A stretch of DNA of 64,000 nucleotides from Paguma larvata (taxonomy: Eukaryota; Chordata; Mammalia; Carnivora; Viverridae): the NCBI GenBank assembly GCA_030068075.1, contig CM057836.1, forward strand, positions 69,043,788-69,107,787, in the 5' to 3' direction. The first letter of the stretch is position 1, and every line of letters begins with the position of its first letter. The position numbers and the translations under genes were made by a program. Shown here one piece after another: positions 32,831 to 43,074 of this stretch. The notes beneath the pieces are model-generated. The model was not told where the DNA came from, did no database searches, and was given only the letters and a program-made list of their open reading frames with translations.

Positions 32831-33689
32831 GCCTTAATTTTTTTCCTTAAAAAAATAAAGTTTGATTGTTGAGGATTATGTTATTACTGAATAAATAGGC
32901 CAAATAGAATGAGAACAAAACAATATATATTTTAAAGAATTTGAAAAATGCTTTATTATTTCCTGATAGTCAATATTGAATAATAATGGATAGGTATTTG
33001 CAGAAATAGGATTCAGCGTTTTAAGAATGTGTTTAAAAAATAGTTCCCATGACAAAATGCGCTTTGGAATTTCAGCATTCTAAACCTCAGTGACAATTTA
33101 CTTACAATGGCACATCTATCAGTGTTTATTCTCAGATTTTTTCTTAGTAGTGTTGGGTCACTCTAAAGGAAATAGTCCTTGAAAATGCACGGATATAATT
33201 AAAACTGGGCAATGAGGAGCAATAAAGAGGAGTGGCCCAGGTCCCTTTCCTATTATGCCTGAAGAGCTTTTTCTTCTTTTTTTTAATCTCTCCGTGATAT
33301 TGCCATTTGAAAAATACTGTGGTCTCATCACTTATAACCTTACCTGTCAGACTGGATACAATCATCCCAGTTACCTTGAAGAACTGTGCTACATGCCTGT
33401 TATTACACTATGATCACTGGAAGCAGATGTATTGGGGGATATAGTTCCATATGGTATTCCAGATGTGTGGAGCCTTTGCTTACCAAAAAATTATTTTAAA
33501 TTTCAGAGGAAAGGCAAAAAATGAGTCCATATTTCCATCACTGTATAACACATTTGTTCTTCAGGCTTTAAGAATGATATGTACATCCTTTGCTTTTTTT
33601 TTTTTATGATTGATAAAATGACATGTTTATTGGGATTTAAATCGTTTTTAAAGAGGAACAGTTCTAATTGGCAGAAAAGCATAATAATG

Positions 33690-34020
33690 TACTTCTGATT
33701 GTTGCATAATTGCCTTTACAAAATCATCCCATAAAAATACTCATTATAAACTTGGCATTCAAGAAAAAAAAGTCATTCATTAACTTGGAAATAAAATTAT
33801 AATTACAATTAGAAAGCTTTGCGGCGATTCTGTTAGGGGGGTTGCATGCTAAATGCACAGTTTGAGCCTCTAATTTAATATTAGGTGAAAACATGATAAT
33901 CATCTGAAGGGAAGCACATAAGAGTTTAAGGGTTGGGATGTTAAAAAAAGTTTTCCTTCGGCTTTGCGATCTCATTGAATTAGAAAGCAATAGAGAAAAT
34001 TCTCTGTGCATGAAAAAAGG
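33690..34020. promoter_or_regulatory. candidate homeodomain-rich enhancer block
   Basis: Within about 330 bp lie TAATTA (33800-33805), an adjacent CAATTAG, a GATAATCATCTG composite (GATA-like site plus CATCTG E-box, from about 33895), ATGCTAAATGCA (octamer-like) and further TAAT cores. The class of factor is inferred from motif shape only. Confidence 0.4.
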
Positions 34021-34029
34021 TCTTTATTT

Positions 34030-34300
34030 GGGTCGCATTTAGAGGCATGTCCGTTCTTCTGTGCAGTCACACCCAGGGAGTAAATTCAACAATAGCAGCG
34101 TTGCTTACTTTTTGAGTGGGGCGGGGGCTGGGCTGTGTACCAACAGCCTCGTCAACTGCAGACGGAACTGCAGCATCGCTTCCTGCAGTAGCGCGTCAGC
34201 CATTGGCTCCTCGGTGACACGTGACTGATAGAGCCTTTTCTGTGTCTTTTCTCGCCCATCTGTGTGCAGGGCACTGATAGGCCAGGCTGATGCGCAGGCA
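34030..34300. promoter_or_regulatory. CpG-enriched promoter-like patch
   Basis: Thirteen CpGs fall within about 260 bp of otherwise CpG-poor DNA. A GC box GGGGCGGGGG (34118-34127), a reverse CCAAT box (ATTGG, 34202-34206) and a CACGTG E-box (34218-34223) sit within 106 bp. It is far too small for a CpG island but has the composition of a small promoter or enhancer. No initiator or transcript can be shown. Confidence 0.4.
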
Positions 34301-37029
34301 ATTTATCATCTTGATCTCCCACTGAGTCAGGGAGCTCTCCTGTCACCAGTATTGATTTCAGAGGATGGACTAAATTTCCTAGGATTTCCATTAAGAATTA
34401 AGAAAAAAGCTCTAAGCACGCAGGGTAGCCAGACAGACATGGATATGAGATGGCACTGTGAAAACTCGCAGGTAGCTTCTTCTCTCACAGCCGGTGCTCA
34501 GCACAGCTTAGAACTGCAGCATGCAGGGTTTAAGATACCAGAAGCCTAAGAAAAATAATAACGAAAATAAGAATAAACTCTTTTGGATAAACTAATTTTA
34601 AGATTTATAATATTTATTTTTGGAGATTGCATGTCAAATTTATGCACGCTCTATATGAAATGTAAAAGATTGCTTTTAATTTTTTAATGTCCTTAAACCC
34701 TGAGCATGGTTGCTTCTAGTTTTGTTTGCTGCTTTTTGTGAGCCTCAGAGGTGTTTTAGCATGCTTGTGGCAAAAACGACCAAGAATTGTGTGTGTGTGT
34801 GTGTATATATATGTATATATGTATTAAGTTGGTTCAAGTAAAAGCATGAATAAAAGCTGCTTTCAATACTTGCCAGACTGCTTTATTATTGTTAATGACT
34901 TGGTGATAATTTTGCCTAAATATGCTTAGATTCTGACCATGCATGCTTTTTGCGGCAGAGTGGGTTTTCGTTGAGAATTTGTAAAGCTGGAATGTCTGAA
35001 TTAAATGTATGTTTAGTACAAGAGAAAATGTATTAGTGGTCAACGATTAAACCTGATTAACTAATGGAAGTATCTCATGATGGTAAGATTTAAGTAACAT
35101 TTATTTACACTAATTACTTCTGCTTTCTGGGAAAAAAATGCATGTCTGGGATTAATGAAAGTGTTTATATTTTTGAAATATAAATTTTGATTATTTCAAA
35201 GATAGGCAGTAAGATTTTAATTTTTAAAATGCATCAAGGTGAAGGAATTTTAAATATATATATATTTTTAATTTATTTTAGCATATGAAATGATTCTAAA
35301 CCTACTGTTTGTGTATGCGAGAGATCATGTGCATGTTCATGTGTGTGTGACTTCTTTGGGGAATTGTTTGATACCCTCCTGGCTAGTCCTTATTCTCGTG
35401 AAAAGGGAAAAAGCCTTGGCATTCAGATATTTCCTAGGCCCATGGGAATTAGAGCCAGCAGAAGCAAGAGTAGGGCCAGATGGGATTGGCATGCTTGGCA
35501 GTGAGTACAGACAATAGGAGGGGGCGGAGCAGATGGAGAACAGAAGGAATTGCATATCAGAAAAGGGGAGCCGGGAGGGGAAGAGCCGGCTCGATAGTGA
35601 AGGAAGCCTGCCCTCTCTTTTCAAGGCAACTCCTGACTACATCTTCCTTTAATTATGAGATAGAATGTCATGTCTGTTGTAACAAATATTTTTCATTAAA
35701 TTAGTCAGCCCCTGCTTCATCAAGTAGGGAAGAAATCTTATGAATAGAAGTTACTTCACCAGACTATAAATGATGTGTCGTCTATGGGTTGTTGTTTGTA
35801 ACCTTTTTCTCTTTGCCGTGTTCAGGAAAAGTAAGAGCAAAGTTAAAATTATGCTATTGTCTCATTTGAGTTGGTGGTATCTAGATATAAATATGGCAGT
35901 AACTGCTAAACTTATATGCCAGACCTCAGATGATTCAAGCATCTCTAGAGTTTGCTGACTTTTTCCCTTAAGTAAGATTTTAGTTCTGAAAATAATACAA
36001 GCCCATGCTGAACAATCTACTATTACTTTATTTCTCGCTTATAAATAGAGGTTCATTTCTAGAATAACCTTGAATGTTTTATTTAAGTATTTGTTGATTT
36101 TTTTTAGGAAGTATGGGAGCTTTAATACCAGTGCCTAATTGAAAATCTGAAATGAAATCAATCTCTGATAATTCTCTGTCAAGCTTTCTGTCACCCAAGT
36201 GCCCAGATAATTGGGCAGTCTTTGCCCAGAAAGATCAGAGGGCTTGAAAAAAACGAAAATCAATTTACTTCCTATTTCTGTCATTTTAATAATTCTTCCA
36301 AAATTTTAAGGTGAACTTAGACAGAGTTTCCAGTCCTCATTGCAAATGAATTTGACCAAAATTATGCTGCCAAAATATACCAATAAAACACTAATTTTGA
36401 AAGTGTAAGTATACATCTTTTGATCCATGGATCACCCACAGCTCACTTAATAATTTGGTTAGTGGCCCTTGCATATGGAGAGAATTTCCATTCTCCACGG
36501 GAACTTTTGCCATGTTACATGTTTCTCTTTACCTATCCTTTGAATGTTGGCTTGATAACCCGGATAAGAGAATGAAAACTTTACCTTTGACATCTTGAGG
36601 TATTCAAGATAATATACTCAGCCCATTTATACTAATTCCCCCAGAGTCAAAGATTGGAGTCAGTTTCCTATACCTTATGCAGTCTTTTTCCTTTTTGCCC
36701 TTTTCTTAGAATTTAATGAAAGATTTCCTCACTTGGCAAATTCTGTCCAATGTTTTTAGAAAGACATAGAGCCTGCAGATAGAATTTTGGATAGATATTT
36801 GTAATTTTGAGGGTTGACTGGTGTTCCCTAAGTAAGATGACCCAGTGTTAAAGAGGAAATGTTTTCACTAAGTTTGCACAATCAAGGTTGCCTAATAAGC
36901 TAAAAACCATGTAATCCTTACAGGCAAAGTGAAATGAAACTAGAAGAACCTTGAAGTGGTATTAAATGTCTGGTCAAAATAGTATTTGGGCTCAACTGCC
37001 AAGCAAATTTCTCACCAAGACATTAACCA

Positions 37030-37300
37030 GCGAAATGCTTACATATTTACATAGTAATTAGTGATGTAGCATTGCATATTAAGGATGTTTGGGGTAGTTA
37101 TGATGAAATGTTACTGTCTGTGTGCCTCCCATATGCTCCTTTAATTTACGAAATGTGCTCATCCCACAGCATCTGGGTGCATTTATAAACTACAAGTGCA
37201 ATCAATTAACTATATGATGGATGCAGTAGGCAGAATGCTAATTGATGGGAAAAGCCCTCTTGGCTTACACTTTGTAGTTTTCAAATGGGAAGGAAAAAAA
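37030..37300. promoter_or_regulatory. candidate conserved non-coding block
   Basis: GTAATTAGTGATG (from 37054), ATCAATTAAC (37201-37210), GATGGATGCAG and CTAATTGATGG (37238-37248) are homeodomain and PBX/MEIS-like cores in repeat-free DNA. Inference only. Confidence 0.35.
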
Positions 37301-38034
37301 AACACCACGTAGCCAAGGACTTTCAACCATTGTCTGTGTTAAGTTTAAATGTTTTAAGAACTAAGCTTACTCTGCCCATTTGGAAATAATTCATTTGAAA
37401 CAAGACTTTTTCCCAGGCAAAATTAGTGCTTTTAATTCCAGTATATGAGCCCTAGCAAAATTCATAGGTGAACAGTGTTAGTGGATATTTAACTTTATTT
37501 TGTGTATATTTTTGTGTATTTTTAGGGTTTCGATTTCTTTGACTTCAACTAAGATTACCATATTCACCATATTCAAGAATATGAATTCCATATTGAAAAA
37601 CCATATTCACAAAGACTGGTTTTACTTTCTGCTATTTTATTTTCATTTACTTGACAATTGGTATTTGAATCTCCTGGAGACTCCTTTCCCTCATCACTCT
37701 GGCACAGAGAATGGAGCCAAACACAGTAATAGCTAGTAGAAGAGCAATTTCCAGTATACAGAATAATTAGGAAGAGCTGTAGACAATTATAAACTGATGG
37801 ATATTTCTGGTTTCCCTTAGCAAATGAAGAAAGTAATATATGAAATACCTTCAATTTTTTTGTCATAAATAATGAGTGGTTATCATCATACATTCCTATT
37901 TGCTTCTCAATTTTTTCCCTTCATTTAAATTCACTTGATTAAGTATTAGTAGCTATCTCAGAACTATTTTCCAAAATTAGTTATATGCTTTTGTTTTCAT
38001 TTTTGTGATATGCGTGTGTGTATATCTATATTTA

Positions 38035-38705
38035 TTAAATTATATTTTTAATTCCAGTATAATTAACATACAGTGTTATATAGTTTCAGATGTGCAATAT
38101 AATGATTCAACAATTCTAAACATTATTCAGTGCTCATCATAATAAGTGTACTCTTTTTTTAAAATTTATTTTGAAAGAGAGAGAGCTTGTGATTGTATGA
38201 TTGGGGGAGGGACAGAGAGAGAATCCCAAGCAGGCTCCACACTGTCAGTGCAGAGCCCTATGCAGGGCCCGATCTTACAAACCATGAGATCATGACCTGA
38301 GCTGAAATCTAGAGCCACATGCTCAACTGACTGAGCCACCCAGGCACCCCTAATAAGTGGACTCTTAATGCCCTTTGTCCATTCCCCCCATCCCTCCTCC
38401 CAACTTCCCCTTTGGCAACCCCCAGTTTGTTCTCTATATTAAAGAGACTGGTTTTTAGTTTGTCTCCTTCTTTACTTGTTTCGTTTCTTAAATTCCACAA
38501 TTTACATATGAGTAAAATTACAAAGTATTTGTCTTTCTTGGACTGACTCACTTCACTTAGCATTATACCCTCTAGATCCATCCATGTTGTTGAAAATGGC
38601 AAGGTTTCATTCCTTTTATAGCCAAATAATATTCCATTGTGTGTGTATGTTGTATATATATATGTGCATGTTATGAATATATTACATATATGTTGTGGTA
38701 TATAT
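38035..38705 (-). mobile_element. L1 3' UTR fragment (antisense), split by a SINE
   Basis: TCCAGTATAATTAACATACAGTG, TTCAGATGTGCAATATAATG, GTGCTCATCATAATAAGTG at the left and TTTGTCCATTCCCCCCATCCC, ATTCCACAATTTACATATGAG, CCATCCATGTTGTTG and AATATTCCATTGTG at the right are consecutive complement segments of carnivore/mammalian L1 3' ends. A TG/TA run at 38638-38665 closes it. Confidence 0.9.
38156..38351 (-). mobile_element. CAN-SINE inserted in L1
   Basis: GAATCCCAAGCAGGCTCCACACTGTCAG body, B-box complement, and ACTGAGCCACCCAGGCACCCC head complement. The L1 sequence AATAAGTGTACTCTT (38141-38155) is duplicated as AATAAGTGGACTCTT (38352-38366), one mismatch. Confidence 0.97.
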
Positions 38706-38714
38706 TTTTGAAAC

Positions 38715-39085
38715 TACATGTGAAGCCATTATGTAATTATTTTTTTTAGGTTGATGGGGTTTTTTTTGTCTTGTTTTGTTTTGCTGTTGTTGTTGGGTGT
38801 TTTGGTTTGTTTTTTATTTGAGAGAGAAAGACAGTGAAAGTTGGGGAGAGGGCAGAGGGAGAAAGACAGAATCTTAAGTAGGCTTCATGCTCAGGGCATA
38901 GCTAGATGCAGGGCTGGATCCCATGACCCCAGGATCATGACCTGATGTGAAATCAAGAGTCAGATGCTCAACTCACTGAGCCACCCAGGCACCCCTATAA
39001 TTATTTTTTTGAGAACAGAGAGGCTCAAATACTTTTCTATTTTCCCACAACTATAATATAATGATGAGATTGACTTGAATGTTAT
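38715..39085 (-). mobile_element. probable MIR SINE split by a CAN-SINE
   Basis: GTGAAGCCATTATGTAATTAT at the left and GAGAACAGAGAGGCTCAAATACTTTTC...CCACAACT at the right together resemble the complement of MIR (CATTTTACAGATGAGG...GAGGCTCAGAGAGG). Diverged. Confidence 0.45.
38748..38997 (-). mobile_element. CAN-SINE, older subtype, antisense
   Basis: GT-rich tail of TTTTGTTTTG units, then GAATCTTAAGTAGGCTTCATGCTCAGG and GGATCCCATGACCCCAGGATCATG of the older subtype, ending in ACTGAGCCACCCAGGCACCCC. Duplicated TAATTATTTTTTT flanks it (from 38734 and 38998). Confidence 0.95.
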
Positions 39086-40019
39086 GATAGGGGACCAAAA
39101 GAAATCAGTCTCCTAAATAAATCAGTCCTAAAATCTGTATGTTCTCATCTTTGTTTCCACTGCTTTTTTATTAAAACATAATGGGTTTTGTAGGATACCA
39201 CAATCTTGATTCTCAGACTTTTGACCAAAAATAGGATTATCTAAGTTCACAGCCTAGATGGACTGGTAACTTTGTGGATAAAGTGGAGGTTTAATGCTAT
39301 GGATAAATGTCTTCACCTGTGTGGTCTCTTCACATTTTTCAAATTGAAAACTCTGCTACAGCAAATTTGCTTATTATAAAAAAATATTTCTTATATATAC
39401 AAAAATATAGATCTCATATATATACTATGTATATATAATAAATTATGTACGATACATACAAAACTAAATCTATCTTTATGACTTCAAAGTATTTCTATTT
39501 TATTGTCAGATCAATATCCCATAGAGTTTTGATTTTTTTTTAAAGCCCTTTATTTTGGAGTTGCATAGGTATCAATTCTCAATTTATGTGAACTGTCTGC
39601 ATAGTGGGTTACCTTTCACAAGTAGATCTGCCTTCTAGACCACTTTCTCTCCCATTGACTTAAAATCATTTTTTCTCCATTACAAACCATGACTTCTCTT
39701 AATTAGCACAGCTAAATTTGAGTGAATCATCTATTCATTAGGTTTATAGTAGAACTAAAATATTTTCAGAGTTGAATGTAGTGTATGTATGAATATGTGT
39801 GTCTATAAATCACTGCTAGATATTTAGCTGCTAAATAATAGGTTTAAAGGATACACAAAACTAACTAGAAGTTTCAGGAAAAACAGCTACTCTTGGGTTT
39901 GCCAACAGTTTTCTTAGTCTTCAATAAGTGTATTATCTCTTTCCAGAATATTGACAATTATAATATATAAGCAATTTTCTCAGTGTTTTTTGTACATTTG
40001 ATACTTAAAATCTGTTAAG
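39011..40019. other. unique AT-rich DNA
   Basis: No recognised interspersed repeat. A TATATA-rich stretch lies at about 39390-39450. Confidence 0.5.
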
Positions 40020-40162
40020 ATATCTACTGATATACATATAAGCCTATATGTATATCAATAGATATCTAAATATATATAGATATATGTACATATAGATATA
40101 TAGATACATATAGATATATATGTATATAAATAGATATATATAGATATATTAATTTATCTATA
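40020..40162. repeat. AT-rich TATAGA-type minisatellite
   Basis: Imperfect repeats of AGATATATATAGATATA character, almost entirely A and T with scattered G and C. No linked SINE. Predicted low melting and self-pairing. Confidence 0.9.
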
Positions 40163-40289
40163 CCAAAACTCTGCTAGATATGATGAGTGACTCAAAGGAA
40201 ATTCAGATATTTCTTGCCTTAAAAGTCCAGATGAAAAGAGAAAAACACAAAAAACTGAAGTACTGAAGGCTGATCTATTTTACACTATA

Positions 40290-40375
40290 GTATCAATCAA
40301 TGAACACATATTTGCTGCACATCTGCCATGTACTTGATAGTAGTTTGGAGATAGGAGAAGTCACTATGGGTTAAG
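40290..40375 (-). mobile_element. L2 LINE 3' fragment (antisense)
   Basis: ATCAATGAACACATATTTGCTGCACATCTGCCATGTACTTG, read in parts, resembles the complement of the L2 tail (CAACAAATATTTATTGAGC...CTATGTGCC). Confidence 0.55.
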
Positions 40376-40684
40376 TAGATGCATAGAAGTTGTTCTGCTA
40401 TGTGTCTTTCGTGTTTGAGCGGCCCTCGTTATGCAGACACAAAATAAAAAATAACACAAAATCAATCAAATCAGGTGAGTGACACATCCCAGCACACCAG
40501 TACCAGCCTCTGAAGTGGTGTGTAAGGCACCAGAGGTATTTAAATAGGAAGCAAACAAGGTTCCAAGTAGCATGTCTCAAAATCAATCAAGGTGCTTGTT
40601 TCCTATTCTACCTGTTCTCAGGACTACATATGGATTTATTAAAAACCAGTTTTTATGCTTTGTGAGTAGTAAAAGTAAATGCAG
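40376..40684. other. unique DNA, no feature recognised
   Basis: Non-repetitive spacer before the next SINE. Confidence 0.5.
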
Positions 40685-40699
40685 AACATGTATGATTTT

Positions 40700-40944
40700 G
40701 GGGGTACCTGGGTGGCTCAGTTATTTAAGTGTCTGACTTCTGCTCAGGTCACATTTTCACGGTTCGTGGGTTAGAGCCCCACATCAGGCTCTGTGCTGAC
40801 AGCTCAGAGCCTGGAACCTTCTTTGGATTGTGTTGTATCCCTCTGTCTCTGCCCCTCCCCTGCTCACATTCTTTCTCTCTCTGTCTCAAAAACACAAAAC
40901 AAACAAAAACAAAAACAAAAACAAACATTTAAAAATGGTTAAAA
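40700..40944 (+). mobile_element. CAN-SINE (SINEC_Fc type) with (CAAAA)n tail
   Basis: Head GGGGTACCTGGGTGGCTCAG, GACAGCTCAGAGCCTGGAAC body, CT-rich stretch, then an unusual tail of AACAAACAAAAACAAAAAC units instead of AAATAAA. An imperfect duplication (ATGTATGATTTT / ATGTATAACTTT) flanks it. Confidence 0.95.
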
Positions 40945-41066
40945 AATATGTATAACTTTTTAATTTAAAAATCACTTGCATATTTGGTTTGTATCCATTC
41001 TCTTTATTTATTAAAATTAGCCCTCATTGCTAAACGTTTTCCTTTAAAACAAAAAAGAGAAATTGA

Positions 41067-41268
41067 GGGGTACCTGGGTGGCTCCGTCAGTTGGGCATCT
41101 GACTCTTAATTTTGGTTCAGGTAATGAACTCATGGTCCATTAGTTCAAACCCCATATCAGGCTCCATGCTGACAGTGTGGAGTCTGCTTGTGATTCTCCC
41201 TTCCTCTTTTTCTGCCCATCCCCTGCTCATACCTTCTATTTATAAGAAAATAAAATTAAAAAAATAAA
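41067..41268 (+). mobile_element. CAN-SINE, older GACAGTGTGGAG subtype
   Basis: Head GGGGTACCTGGGTGGCTCCG, ATCTGACTCTTAATTTTGG, GACAGTGTGGAGTCTGCTTG body, shortened CT stretch, AATAAAATTAAAAAAATAAA tail. No clear duplication. Confidence 0.93.
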
Positions 41269-42213
41269 TCAATTTCCTTTTGGGATGATTTGAAATATTG
41301 TGTCATTTTTCCATTAGTAAATTAGACTCCTTGGAGTAAGTATAACTAATCTCAGGCCACGAGAGTATAATGGAGTGTGTTTGTAAATTACCCCAGCAAT
41401 AATTTTCAGTCTGCTTGATTTTACTTCCTTTTATATATTTGATTCTATTTTCCTTTTGAATGGTACCCACTGTAAAGAAAGTAGAATTTGGATGATATAG
41501 ACAAGAAGCAAGGGCTTGGCCTTGAGTAAAACAACTTTCAATAGTGACAATTATGTAAACAGTCTACTTATGTTATAGAAATTCCTATCAATACTATTAT
41601 TCCTCAGTAAGTGATTTTAAATACAGTGAAAAATTGTTGGAAACTCCACAAACCATTCAGTAGTATTGACTGAAATGATACCTAGGTGTAAAATATCAAA
41701 ATGAATAGTTCTTGATTACTCTTCAAAATTTCAAGCTAGTCATAGTAATCTTAGGTCAGTGATGAAGGAAGGCATCCATGCAAGAATGGTTTCCTAGATT
41801 CCTGACTTTCTGGTTTCCCACATAGGCAGTAAGATTTCAATTGCAATAGATGGTATCATTTTAAAAAGAAGGCTACTGACTCAATAACAAAATAAATAAT
41901 AACTTTAGCCTCCCTCTTTCTTTCTCTCTCTTGATCCCTATCTCTGTCTCTCTCTAGCAATTCTCTAAATGATGCATGAACTCTTTGTAGTACTTTAGGA
42001 AGAAAGGTGAGGTTCTAAAATGATAAGATGTAGTAGAAAAGTTTATGCTTGGTTTATTTGAAAGTCTACAGTGTAAGGACATTTCCAAAGACGTGCCATT
42101 CAAGTGAGGATAACACATATTTTGTGTCTGTAAATATTGCAAATGGAGGGTTGGATTTACAAGTTGCTTTGGTATGGTTGTGGTGGTTATATATTTTTTT
42201 TCCTTTATGAATG
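41269..42213. other. unique DNA, no feature recognised
   Basis: Non-repetitive apart from a CT-rich run near 41912-41956. No exon signal. Confidence 0.5.
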
Positions 42214-42227
42214 TATCTGCATCTTTT

Positions 42228-42430
42228 GTTTTAATGTTTATTTATTTTTGAGAGAGGGAGAACACAAGCCAGGGAGGGGTATATATAGAGAGAGACACAG
42301 AATCTGAAGCAGGCTCCAGGCTCTGAGCTGTCAGCACAGAGCCGAATGCAGGGCTCGAACTCACAAACCATGAGATCATGACCTGAGTTGAAGTAGGACC
42401 CTAAATGACTGAGCCATCTAGGTGCCCCTT
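42228..42430 (-). mobile_element. CAN-SINE (SINEC_Fc type), antisense
   Basis: TTTTAATGTTTATTTATTTTTGAG tail, GAATCTGAAGCAGGCTCCAGGCTCTGAGCTGTCAG body, B-box complement GGGCTCGAACTC, head complement ACTGAGCCATCTAGGTGCCCC. A perfect 14 bp duplication TATCTGCATCTTTT occurs at 42214-42227 and 42431-42444. Confidence 0.97.
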
Positions 42431-42444
42431 TATCTGCATCTTTT

Positions 42445-42842
42445 TAAAGAAAATTATTATGTAAATATCAGTTATGTCAGCTTATATGTAATATATAAGA
42501 TTTGATCTGATCAGTGTATATCCTTTAGTTTTCAGTTTTTAAATTATGCTATAACTTAAATACACAGAAATGCTGCAGAGAAAGTCCACTCTTCATCCAG
42601 CTTTCCCTAGTATTCATGTTTTATTTAAGAATTGTCCATTTGTCAGTGCTAAAAAAAAATAACATTTTTTAATTAATGTTAATAATAAACATTGAGTCTG
42701 CTCTTTGAGAAGTGATTTTTCTTTAAGGCTTTCTGCCATGGAGACCACATTTAGAAAATTCCAACATCACTTGTTTTGTTTTTTTTTTCCTATCAATATC
42801 TAAGAGAATCCTCCTTAATGTGCTACCCACATTTCTACTTTG
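42445..42842. other. AT-rich DNA, possible decayed LINE
   Basis: 42530-42660 has a loose L1-3'UTR look (ACTCTTCATCCAGCTTTCCC) but is not firm enough to name. Confidence 0.4.
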
Positions 42843-42855
42843 AAACATTTAATGA

Positions 42856-43061
42856 GGGGCGCCTGAGTGGGTCAGTCGGTTGAGTGGCCAACTTCAGCTC
42901 AGGTCATGATCTCGCGGTTCGTGGGTTCGAGCCCCGCATCGGGCTCTGTGCTGACAACTCAGAGCCTGGAGCCTGCTTCGGATTCTGTGTCTCCCTCTCT
43001 CTCTGCCACTCTCTAGTTCAGTCTCTCTCTGTCTCTCTCAGAAATGCATAAACATGAAAAA
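42856..43061 (+). mobile_element. CAN-SINE (SINEC_Fc), near consensus, recent
   Basis: GGGGCGCCTGAGTGGGTCAG head, B-box-like GGTTCGTGGGTTCGAGCCCC with CpGs retained, GACAACTCAGAGCCTGGAGC body, CCTGCTTCGGATTCTGTGTC. Duplication AAACATTTAATGA (42843-42855) / AAACATTCAATGA (43062-43074), one mismatch. Confidence 0.97.
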
Positions 43062-43074
43062 AAACATTCAATGA

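Larger units (their letters stand above)
33370..38030. other. 4.6 kb repeat-free plateau, candidate regulatory DNA
   Basis: No SINE, LINE, LTR or DNA transposon is recognised here, unlike the flanks. Only a short TG/TA run (34788-34830) and a TA run (35253-35266) are present. Sub-blocks with dense transcription-factor-like motifs are listed separately. Absence of repeats across several kilobases in a mammalian desert often marks conserved regulatory sequence (general knowledge); conservation itself cannot be tested here. No coding exon is supported. Confidence 0.6.

Noticed and set aside
34270..34471. Possible 202 nt exon downstream of the CpG-enriched patch
   Set aside because: Acceptor is plausible but the donor (CAG/GTAGCT) is weak and there is no protein homology; kept only as a remark.
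37573..37893. 106-codon antisense frame in the repeat-free plateau
   Set aside because: No recognisable domain and no splice context; AT-rich sequence with low stop density by chance. Would be reconsidered if PhyloCSF were positive.
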